Shown here piece after piece: positions 1-5,173 of a stretch of 9,535 nucleotides of DNA. Source of the DNA: DASPTR01 sp041481365 (GTDB lineage: Archaea; Thermoproteota; Bathyarchaeia; Bathyarchaeales; Bathycorpusculaceae); contig JBGPBS010000055.1 in assembly GCA_041481365.1 (NCBI GenBank), positions 1 to 9,535 on the forward strand, given 5' to 3'. Numbering within the stretch: position 1 is the first letter of the stretch; the number at the start of each line of letters is the position of its first letter. The position numbers and the translations under genes are program-made. A model generated the notes under the pieces. It was not told the DNA's origin. It did no database searches and was given only the letters and a program-made list of their open reading frames with translations.

Positions 1-287
1 CCCTCGTTAACTGTCTCCATAGCATTCTCTAATGTCGGAAAACCCGTGATGATTATCTTGACCATGTGGGGCTGGTTTTCCTTCAGCCTTTGGAGGAGCT
101 CAGTTCCTTCAATGTCAGGCAGCTTAATGTCAATCAGGGCTATGTCAAAACGTGATTTTTCGGAGATCTTAGTCGCCTGTCTGCCATTCTCCACTGTTTC
201 AACTGAGTATCCCTCCTTGGATAGTATCATAGAAAGGCTCTTTCTCACATCTGCGTCGTCGTCCACAACTAGAATGTTTTCACTCAA
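1..287 (-). CDS. Response regulator receiver protein, C-terminus cut by window edge
   Basis: This is a CheY-like receiver domain that would take a phosphoryl group from a histidine kinase. The 95 visible codons hold the acidic pocket D9-D10-D11, the phospho-acceptor D53 in ALIDIKLPD and the switch threonine T81 in IIITGFP. The conserved lysine (expected near residue 103) and the C-terminus lie beyond position 1, so an output domain cannot be excluded. The start is TTG at 287, because the preceding in-frame codon is a TGA. A GGAG (297-300) sits nine bases upstream. It is about half identical to the receiver protein at 1168-1629, and both keep the IIITG block and the LPD-EGTE block, so they are paralogues. 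It is transcribed divergently from the 485-1629 genes. The family is certain. The partner kinase and output are unknown. Confidence 0.93.
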   Translation of the reverse strand, partial: MSENILVVDDDADVRKSLSMILSKEGYSVETVENGRQATKISEKSRFDIALIDIKLPDIEGTELLQRLKENQPHMVKIIITGFPTLENAMETVNE

Positions 288-348
288 TCACATCATCTCC
301 GCTTTCTCATCTGGGGCAACCTCACATTTTTACTGTGGACGGCATGAG

Positions 349-356
349 TTTTTTAT
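349..356 (-). promoter_or_regulatory. Possible TATA box for the minus-strand receiver gene
   Basis: On the minus strand the sequence reads CATAAAAAAC. An archaeal transcript would start about 25 bases downstream, near 325, giving a leader of roughly 40 bases before the TTG start at 287. This rests on AT-richness and spacing only. Confidence 0.3.
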
Positions 357-420
357 GAAGCAGAAATATGAACTAGAGCGCGCTAAGACAGCAAAACGGA
401 TTATTCATTGTAAGAAAAGG

Positions 421-428
421 TTATATCT
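421..428 (+). promoter_or_regulatory. Possible TATA box for the 485-1629 signalling genes
   Basis: TTATATCT lies in an AT-rich patch about 60 bases before the ATG at 485. A start of transcription near 450 would leave a 35-base leader. Together with the opposite-facing box near 350 it makes 288-484 a divergent promoter region for the two receiver-protein units. Confidence 0.4.
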
Positions 429-484
429 TTAGTAGTAATATACCATATGCGGACGTGCGTCCTCAGACAGACTCGTGAAGAGAC

Positions 485-661
485 ATGAACACACGATTAC
501 TGCTCAAAGAAAAGCATGATCTACTCAAGAATGAGCTTGGCGAGAACCTGCAAAGAAAGCACACCTTGGAATTGAAAATCAACATTCAATTTGAGGACTT
601 GAAGAAACTGGAGATCTCGTTGGAAAAAGGTGCTCCCAAGACAACAGCCGAGGAGTACTGA
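485..661 (+). CDS. Small charged helical protein, possible coiled coil (58 aa)
   Basis: I do not recognise a family. The reading frame begins with ATG at 485, just after an in-frame TGA (476-478), and ends at TGA 659-661. The product begins MNTRLLLKEKHDLLKNEL and is rich in leucine, lysine and glutamate for its whole length, with leucines or other aliphatic residues spaced about every three to four positions (L5-L7, L13-L14, L18, L22, L28, L30, I32, I34, L39, L42), as in an amphipathic helix or short coiled coil. No membrane segment or metal-binding cysteines are present. The ribosome site is weak (GAAGAG just upstream). It is the first gene after the probable promoter at 421-428 and lies 79 bases before the NitrOD5-like gene, so it is probably co-transcribed with it and the receiver gene. 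A role as adaptor or dimerisation partner is only inference. Confidence 0.6.
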   Translation: MNTRLLLKEKHDLLKNELGENLQRKHTLELKINIQFEDLKKLEISLEKGAPKTTAEEY

Positions 662-725
662 TGCTTTCTCTATTAGGATTGGTTTACGATGTGCTCGCTC
701 TGAATCGCAGTTTATGGTTAATTCC

Positions 726-732
726 GGCGAGG
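726..732 (+). promoter_or_regulatory. Ribosome binding site deciding the NitrOD5-like start
   Basis: GGCGAGG eight bases before TTG 741. Neither ATG 714 nor GTG 630 has a comparable purine-rich site, so this favours the TTG start. Confidence 0.5.
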
Positions 733-740
733 TTCAATGC

Positions 741-1136
741 TTGAACGAATTTGATGCCATTCTACTTGACGCAATCGACGAAGCACTATACTCATTAGGC
801 GATTCAATAAGGCAAACGATCTATTTTCATTTGGAGCGAAGCTTCCACATCAAAAAAGAAGAGATACCTGAAAGAATCGGGGCGTTCACACAGGCTATTG
901 AGAACATTTTCGGTTTCGGCGCAAACCCTATCAAGATCATGATCATGAAGAAGCTTTCCGAAAAGGTTGGGGCGGTTTTCGAATGGAGCGAGTTTGAACG
1001 ATTCGGTTTTGTCGAATATGTGGCCAGGGCAAGACTGTTTTTCGGAGAGAAGGAAAGAATCAAGACAGTGGAGGAGCTGGTCGGATGGGAAGAAGCAGAG
1101 GTGGAAATCCGAAGGCCGCGTGTCCGCGCGGACTAA
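741..1136 (+). CDS. NitrOD5-like domain protein (archaeal signalling output domain)
   Basis: The product (131 residues) resembles NitrOD5, a domain found in archaeal two-component proteins. This is from memory of the family pattern: an ALYSLGDSIRQTIYFHLE segment (residues 15-32), then KKEEIP (38-43), then a helix ending IFGFGA (56-61) and IMIMKKL (66-72). Those residues look like its conserved core. The C-terminal third (100-131) is charged and ends in a basic tail. No DNA-binding or enzyme motif is visible. I chose TTG at 741 because GGCGAGG (726-732) lies eight bases upstream and the protein then begins MNEFDAILLDAIDEAL. ATG at 714 and GTG at 630 are in-frame alternatives without good ribosome sites, and 630 would overlap the preceding gene. 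It is 31 bases upstream of a receiver gene, which supports a signalling role. The gene call is firm, the family name moderate, and the molecular function unknown. Confidence 0.8.
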   Translation: MNEFDAILLDAIDEALYSLGDSIRQTIYFHLERSFHIKKEEIPERIGAFTQAIENIFGFGANPIKIMIMKKLSEKVGAVFEWSEFERFGFVEYVARARLFFGEKERIKTVEELVGWEEAEVEIRRPRVRAD

Positions 1137-1153
1137 TCGAACCGAAGGTTGAA

Positions 1154-1160
1154 GGAGGTG
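1154..1160 (+). promoter_or_regulatory. Strong ribosome binding site for receiver gene
   Basis: GGAGGTG is a full match to the anti-Shine-Dalgarno sequence, seven bases before TTG at 1168. The ATG at 1164-1166 is out of frame with the receiver and meets a stop after three codons, so the site fixes the TTG as the start. Confidence 0.85.
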
Positions 1161-1167
1161 AAAATGT

Positions 1168-1629
1168 TTGGGTGAACATGCCAGAGTCCTTATCGTGGAC
1201 GACGACGAAAGCATAAGAAAAACTCTGGCGGAAATACTTAATGCGGAAGGCTACCTGGTCGACACCGCTGAAAGCGGAAAGGAAGCCATTCAGAAGACAA
1301 AAACCAACTTCTACAATCTTGCACTGATAGACATTCGTCTTCCTGACATGGAAGGCACAGAAGTCTTGATAAAAATGAGGGACACTGTGCCGAAGATGAG
1401 AAAAATTATCATCACGGGTTATCCGTCATTGCAGAACGCGGTTGAATCTGTGAATCGGGAGGCCAACGCTTACTTGTTGAAGCCCTTTGACATAAAGAAG
1501 GCTCTAGAGACGATCGAAGAACAGCTTAGGAAGCAGAGGCAGGAGAACGAGTACAGCCAAGACAAGGTCACGAAGTTCATTGAAACGCGTGTCAGAGAAC
1601 TTGAAGCAGAAGATATTCCAGAAGGTTAG
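1168..1629 (+). CDS. Response regulator, receiver domain with helical C-terminal tail
   Basis: A stand-alone receiver protein (153 residues) that should be phosphorylated by a histidine kinase not present here. All the switch residues are visible: acidic pocket D11-D12, phospho-acceptor D55 in ALIDIRLPD, T83 in IIITGYP and K105 in LLKPF. Residues 108-153 form a charged, probably helical extension with no recognisable DNA-binding domain, so output is likely by protein contact. TTG 1168 is chosen because of the GGAGGTG upstream. It lies 31 bases after the NitrOD5-like gene and is probably in the same transcript. It is about half identical to the divergent receiver at 1-287 over the shared region, suggesting duplication. 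The gene ends at TAG, after which the same frame stays open to 1920 (see findings). The receiver assignment is secure and its target is unknown. Confidence 0.95.
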   Translation: MGEHARVLIVDDDESIRKTLAEILNAEGYLVDTAESGKEAIQKTKTNFYNLALIDIRLPDMEGTEVLIKMRDTVPKMRKIIITGYPSLQNAVESVNREANAYLLKPFDIKKALETIEEQLRKQRQENEYSQDKVTKFIETRVRELEAEDIPEG

Positions 1630-1935
1630 AGGTTTCTTGTCAGGGCTCGTCTCGCGCTTTCTCTTGGAAAAGACTATTTTACGACGAAGAGGGCCATCAA
1701 AACGATGAGACGACTATTCCAAGGCGCGCGAATGCTTTTTGAGGATTCGCTTACGGGCTTAGCAGTTTCTTTGTCCTACTCTGATGGTCAACGCGTGGTC
1801 GGTCAGTTGTTCGGCGGTCTTTTAATTTGCAGGCGAGAGGGCATGAGTGGAAGAGGCGAGGGAAACGGTCTAAGCGGCCTTGGTTCAGGAGGGGATAGTG
1901 GTTCTGGTACGATGTTTTGAATGGGCTGAAGGTCT
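1630..1935. other. Gap between receiver gene and HtrA gene, no convincing gene
   Basis: Two genes converge on this 306-base stretch. It contains a plus-strand open frame (ATG 1705 to TGA 1920, 71 codons) in phase with the upstream receiver gene. Its product is arginine-, glycine- and serine-rich at the end, has no ribosome site and no recognisable motif, so I do not call it a gene. No tRNA-like fold, strong hairpin with T-run or repeat was seen. Confidence 0.5.
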
Positions 1936-2868
1936 TCACTCATCGGTTTCATCTCCTGCTGCTTTGGGCGTGATTGTTAACTCTTTCAGTTTCTCTCCTC
2001 GAACTATCTGAAGTCTAGTTTCTTTTCCTATCAGTTCTCCAGCAAGGATTCTCGGCAAGTCGTAAGCGTCTGTGATTGGCTTCTTGTCAACCTCCACTAT
2101 GATATCGCCTATCACTAGGCCTGCCCTTTTGGCGGGGCTATCTCTTTCAACTGAGAGTACGATGACTCCGCTGTCTTGATTGTTTTGAGTTTGCTCAGCT
2201 ATTTCTTTTGGGAGCATGATTGTGTTGGGCGTTATGCCGAGGTAGGCTCTTGGAATCTTGCCTCTTTTCACTAGTTGGTCAACAATGTCTTTAACGGTAT
2301 TGACTGGAGTCGCAATGCCGCGGGACCAGACGAAGGCCGTGTTCATTCCTATCATCTTGCCAAAGACATCGACGAGTGGTCCGCCGGAGTATCCTGGGTT
2401 TAGCTGAGCATCAGTGACAATCATGTTTTCCAATGAGATGTTGCCCATTCCTCTTACTGAGCCTCCGAGACTGGTAATGATGCCCGAGGTAATGCTCGGC
2501 CGACGATTGAATGGGTTCGCAAGCGCAAGGACGAACTGACCGACTTTCAATTTTTCAGAATCCGCAGTTTTTATCGGGTTGAATTTCTCTCCTTCGGCCT
2601 TCACTAGTGCTATGTCTAAATATGGGTCTTGACCGATTACTTTGGCTTCGAGTGTCCTGCTCTCTCCTAAGCCAACTTGGACAGTGCGGTACCTGCCTAC
2701 CACGTGAGTGCACGTTACGATGTGGCCTTCGGGACTCCATACGACCCCTGTGCCTCTTCCCCTTTCGGTGTTTACGCATGCTATTGATGGTGCTACTTTT
2801 GCGGCTACTTCTTGGATCGCGTTGGAAAGCGATTCTAGGACCTGTAATGGACTATCTAGCTGGTTCAT
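1936..2868 (-). CDS. HtrA/Deg-family trypsin-like serine protease with one PDZ domain
   Basis: A 310-residue serine protease of the HtrA/DegP family (peptidase S1C), which degrades or refolds damaged proteins. The catalytic triad is readable: H55 in TCTHVVG, D85 in YLDIALVK and S161 in NPGYSGGPL. The protease domain spans about 15-200, and one PDZ domain about 208-300 (YLGI, then SPAKRAGLVIGDIIVEVD and the LPRIL helix). The N-terminus (MNQLDSPLQVLESLS) has no signal peptide or membrane anchor, whereas many family members have one, so the enzyme is probably cytoplasmic. The usual NPGNSGGP is NPGYSGGP here. ATG 2868 is the start, with only a weak GGTAG upstream. The gene lies 72 bases downstream of the winged-helix regulator on the same strand. 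The two are likely co-transcribed or the regulator controls it. Family certain, cellular target unknown. Confidence 0.95.
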   Translation of the reverse strand: MNQLDSPLQVLESLSNAIQEVAAKVAPSIACVNTERGRGTGVVWSPEGHIVTCTHVVGRYRTVQVGLGESRTLEAKVIGQDPYLDIALVKAEGEKFNPIKTADSEKLKVGQFVLALANPFNRRPSITSGIITSLGGSVRGMGNISLENMIVTDAQLNPGYSGGPLVDVFGKMIGMNTAFVWSRGIATPVNTVKDIVDQLVKRGKIPRAYLGITPNTIMLPKEIAEQTQNNQDSGVIVLSVERDSPAKRAGLVIGDIIVEVDKKPITDAYDLPRILAGELIGKETRLQIVRGEKLKELTITPKAAGDETDE

Positions 2869-2887
2869 CTTTTTCTACCATCTAGAA

Positions 2888-2926
2888 GAATAGTGGCGCG
2901 TGCTATTTGTTGACTGAGGAATAGTG
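2888..2926. repeat. Direct repeat CACTATTC, two copies 31 bases apart
   Basis: GAATAGTG occurs at 2888-2895 and again at 2919-2926 (CACTATTC on the coding strand of the protease). The 31-base spacing is about three helical turns, placing both on the same DNA face, between the regulator stop and the protease start. It may be an operator, but the copies are only eight bases long. Confidence 0.35.
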
Positions 2927-2937
2927 AAAATCAGTCA
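2911..2937. repeat. Inverted repeat TGACTGA-N13-TCAGTCA upstream of HtrA gene
   Basis: Perfect seven-base arms at 2911-2917 and 2931-2937, with 13 bases between. It begins four bases after the regulator's stop codon and ends about 43 bases before the protease start. It could be a dyad operator, or a hairpin in the regulator-protease transcript. No T-run follows on the minus strand, so it is not a clear terminator. Confidence 0.45.
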
Positions 2938-2940
2938 CAT

Positions 2941-3546
2941 CTAGGCTGGCATGAAATAGGACCCGAAGTAGGCTACCGGTCTGATCTTCACCGGTCTGGA
3001 GTATAGTTTTGCTATGTGGCCTATGAGCTGATAGGACGCTCTCATTGCAGCACTCATGTCCTTCTCTCTAAGCATTTTGGCTTCTATGGTGAGAAGGCCT
3101 TCTGAGAAGTTGGCGTCGACTTGGACTCCGCCGTCTTCGGTGATCCACTTCAGCGTTATCTTTCCTTCTTCTTCTGAGTAGCCTAGCCAGCGGAGAACTC
3201 CAAACCATTTGCCCCCGACTTCAGAGGCAACCTGACGCATGGGAAGATTAGGCGGAAGTAGAGTTTGGAGCAGGGGCACGCACGACACTCTGCTGCTAGC
3301 TGAATGCAGTCCTTGAGATTCCCTTACTTTCGACGTGACTTTGTAGCCGCTTAGACCTTTTTCGATGATGCCCTGCTCTTCAAGTCTGTCAAGTGTTCTG
3401 GAGAGAGTTTCAGGATGGACTCCTAGCCTTCTTTTCAATCCATCAAAGGTGAACTTGGTTAGTCCTTCTTCTTCTATTACTTCCAAGACATTTGAGTCTC
3501 TTGTGTTGGATGAAGAATGGGGTATGTCCTGTAAATCAGTGTCCAT
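2941..3546 (-). CDS. Winged helix-turn-helix transcriptional regulator
   Basis: A 201-residue probable DNA-binding regulator. Residues 18-75 read as a winged helix: a first helix (NVLEVIEEEG), a short helix FDGLKRRLG, the recognition helix HPETLSRTLDRLEEQGII and a wing (EKGLSGYKVTSKV). This order is typical of MarR/ArsR-like archaeal regulators. Residues 100-201 form a separate domain (VGGKWFGVLRWLGYSEEEGKITLKWI, a strand pair, then a helix AAMRASYQLIGHIAKLYSRP) that I do not recognise and that may sense a ligand or mediate dimerisation. ATG 3546 is the only available start because TAG precedes it at 3550-3552. A GGAAGGAG (3560-3567) lies 13 bases upstream, rather far. The HtrA gene follows after 72 bases, so stress-response control is a reasonable inference. 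The DNA-binding call is good; the target is not proven. Confidence 0.85.
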   Translation of the reverse strand: MDTDLQDIPHSSSNTRDSNVLEVIEEEGLTKFTFDGLKRRLGVHPETLSRTLDRLEEQGIIEKGLSGYKVTSKVRESQGLHSASSRVSCVPLLQTLLPPNLPMRQVASEVGGKWFGVLRWLGYSEEEGKITLKWITEDGGVQVDANFSEGLLTIEAKMLREKDMSAAMRASYQLIGHIAKLYSRPVKIRPVAYFGSYFMPA

Positions 3547-3604
3547 TTGCTAGTGCTGGCTCCTTCCATTCTCTGATCGATGCGGCTTATTGAACGTTTC
3601 TCAC

Positions 3605-3620
3605 AGTATGAAATAATACT
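3605..3620 (-). promoter_or_regulatory. TATA-like box with inverted repeat upstream of the regulator gene
   Basis: On the minus strand the sequence reads AGTATTATTTCATACT. TATTATTT resembles an archaeal TATA box about 65-75 bases before the ATG at 3546, and the five-base arms AGTAT/ATACT (six-base spacer) lie across it. A repressor bound here would block TBP, so autoregulation by the regulator is possible. Confidence 0.4.
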
Positions 3621-3923
3621 AGCACGGCAGAAGACAAAAAGGAAGGATTTTGGGGGAGCAAACCGTCATAAGCGATGATATACCATCCATGGCAAACACT
3701 AAGTAACTCAAAAACAATATGTCGAAAGTGTAGAACAGAAAAAGACTTCTTGGAATAGAGACCGAGACAAAAAAACACCGACACTAGATCTAGCTGAACG
3801 TTCGTCGTGACTATCATATTTTAGAGGGAGTTTTACTTAAAGCGAATTGGATGATGGGAAAAATCCCTGTGAGAACTGTTGAGCGCGCGCATTGTACTCG
3901 TGCATAAAATAAAAGTATCTGAT

Positions 3924-3946
3924 GCGTGAAAAATAGCACGCTTTTT
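3924..3946 (+). terminator. Terminator-like hairpin followed by T-run, no gene upstream
   Basis: GCGTG (3924-3928) pairs with CACGC (3937-3941) around an eight-base loop and is followed directly by TTTTT (3942-3946). The shape is that of an intrinsic terminator on the plus strand, but no plus-strand gene lies within 2 kb upstream. It may end a short RNA or be chance. Confidence 0.3.
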
Positions 3947-4053
3947 GAAAATGAAACGCCAAGAACATGGGTAATGTCATTTGGTGGAAAAAGCCGAATA
4001 TTCTCTACATATACGCCATGTGAGTGACGCGTGGGTTGCGGACGAGCTAATGG

Positions 4054-4060
4054 TTTAAAT
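4054..4060 (+). promoter_or_regulatory. TATA box of the HD phosphohydrolase gene
   Basis: TTTAAAT is a good archaeal TATA match. Transcription would begin near 4085, giving a leader of about 25 bases that includes the purine-rich GAGAGGT (4093-4099) before ATG 4109. Confidence 0.55.
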
Positions 4061-4108
4061 CTTCATAACAAGTATGGACTCACAACAAACGTGAGAGGTT
4101 GAGGAGTA

Positions 4109-4888
4109 ATGTCATACGTTTTCAACATACCGCTTCGTGACAATCTCAAGCTGAAGCACGTCATGGGCTCAATCAAGGAAGACCTGAAGCTGCAAACGCT
4201 ATGGAAATGTGCGAACGTGATGGCCATCGATCGAATGGGGTTTACGGATCATGGCCCAACACACGTGAAAATAGTCGCCAATATAGCGTTGAAGATTCTT
4301 AGAATATTGGTCGACAACAAGGTCGTACCCAGCATCGTCAAGAATTACGGCATGAAAAACGACGACGCTGAAGTCGTGGTCGTTTTAGGCTCAATCTTTC
4401 ACGATTTGGGCATGGTGGTTGCAAGGGAAGGACACGAGCTTTATGGCGCGCTGCTGGCCTTAGGGTTCATAGAGAAATGCCTGCAGCAAATCTATTCTGA
4501 AGAACAGCGCACAATAATCCTTTCGGAGGTCTTACACGCCATAGTGTCTCATGAAGAACCCCGAAGACCGTTGACGATAGAAGCAGGCGTAGTGCGAGTT
4601 TCCGACGCTTTGGACATGGAGAAAGGCAGAGCCAGAATTCCATTCCAAGCAGGAAAAGTGGACATCCACTCGGTCTCGGCGCTTTCGATTGAAAAAGTGG
4701 ACATCCAAGAAGGCGAAAAGACGCCGGTCACGGTAAAAATAACGATGTCAAACTCCGCTGGAATCTTCCAGATAGACGAATTGCTCAAACCAAGAATTGA
4801 GAATTCCGGAATAAAAAACTACATACATGTCGTGGCCGAAATAACCGGCGAAAAAGAGACAAAGATACTGGAGAAATTCGAGATCTAG
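4109..4888 (+). CDS. HD-superfamily metal-dependent phosphohydrolase
   Basis: A 259-residue HD-domain protein. The family uses bound divalent metal to hydrolyse phosphate esters, often of nucleotides. The metal ligands are visible in order: H48 and H52 in DHGPTH, the HD pair H98-D99 in SIFHDLGM, H109 in REGHE, H143 and H148 in LHAIVSHEE, and D166 in VVRVSDALDM. The HD fold thus covers about residues 28-175. The remaining 85 residues form a strand-rich C-terminal domain (KVDI repeats, PVTVKITMSNSAG, NYIHVVAEITGEKE) that I do not recognise. ATG 4109 follows GAGAGGT nine bases upstream and a TATA box at 4054-4060, so the gene has its own promoter. It is monocistronic, facing the 108-residue gene on the other strand. 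The substrate cannot be told from sequence. Family assignment strong. Confidence 0.9.
   Translation: MSYVFNIPLRDNLKLKHVMGSIKEDLKLQTLWKCANVMAIDRMGFTDHGPTHVKIVANIALKILRILVDNKVVPSIVKNYGMKNDDAEVVVVLGSIFHDLGMVVAREGHELYGALLALGFIEKCLQQIYSEEQRTIILSEVLHAIVSHEEPRRPLTIEAGVVRVSDALDMEKGRARIPFQAGKVDIHSVSALSIEKVDIQEGEKTPVTVKITMSNSAGIFQIDELLKPRIENSGIKNYIHVVAEITGEKETKILEKFEI
4654..4707 (+). repeat. Exact 15-base direct repeat inside the HD gene
   Basis: AAAAGTGGACATCCA occurs at 4654-4668 and 4693-4707, offset 39 bases (13 codons, in frame), encoding the two KVDI segments of the C-terminal domain. It suggests a small internal duplication. Confidence 0.7.
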
Positions 4889-5139
4889 CCGTTATTCGTA
4901 GCCCTTTGTAAGCAAGTCGCTACTTCTCCCCAGTCTCAGCGTTCTTCCGCAAAACCAGAATGCAAAGGTCATGATGGCGTCCAACCGACAATAAATCGTG
5001 AAGTTGACTTAGTGCCTCGCTACGTTCCAAACGCGTAATGAGGGGGCAGGTATGGAGTAAACTTCTGTTCTACTCTCTGCTGTCCAAGAATGTCGTTTCA
5101 ACATGCCTTTCCAAAAGCCTGAACCCAAGCTCCTTCATG

Positions 5140-5154
5140 AGACAATCATTGTCT
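5140..5154. repeat. Palindrome AGACAAT-C-ATTGTCT
   Basis: Perfect seven-base arms around one base, between the convergent HD gene and the 108-residue gene, 20 bases past the stop of the latter. It resembles a small operator dyad, but no promoter is evident next to it, and no T-run supports a terminator. Confidence 0.45.
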
Positions 5155-5173
5155 GGGAAGAAAGCATGCCCAC

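Larger units (their letters stand above)
3547..4108. other. 562-base divergent gap between regulator and HD gene
   Basis: The left end holds the probable regulator promoter (3605-3620) and the right end the HD gene promoter (4054-4060). Between them lie an AT-rich stretch, a perfect ten-base palindrome CTAGATCTAG (3784-3793) and a terminator-like hairpin (3924-3946). A minus-strand open frame of 76 codons (3587-3817) has no ribosome site and no recognisable motif, so it is not called. I see no tRNA or coding gene. Confidence 0.5.

Noticed and set aside
46..432. Plus-strand 128-codon frame
   Set aside because: It is antisense to the clear minus-strand receiver domain at 1-287 and its product has no sensible family signature.
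721..760. GGTTCAATGC as a tRNA T-arm
   Set aside because: No matching acceptor or anticodon arm surrounds it, and the site lies in the NitrOD5-like gene's start region.
804..1214. Minus-strand 136-codon frame antisense to the NitrOD5-like gene and receiver start
   Set aside because: Overlaps two well-supported plus-strand genes, and the product is cysteine- and serine-rich without motifs, with no ribosome site.
3784..3793. Ten-base palindrome CTAGATCTAG as an operator
   Set aside because: Too short and away from any promoter; ten-base palindromes occur often enough by chance.
3587..3817. Minus-strand 76-codon hydrophobic frame in the regulator-HD gap
   Set aside because: No ribosome site before its ATG, overlaps the probable regulator promoter, and no recognisable motif. 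I cannot exclude a small membrane protein.
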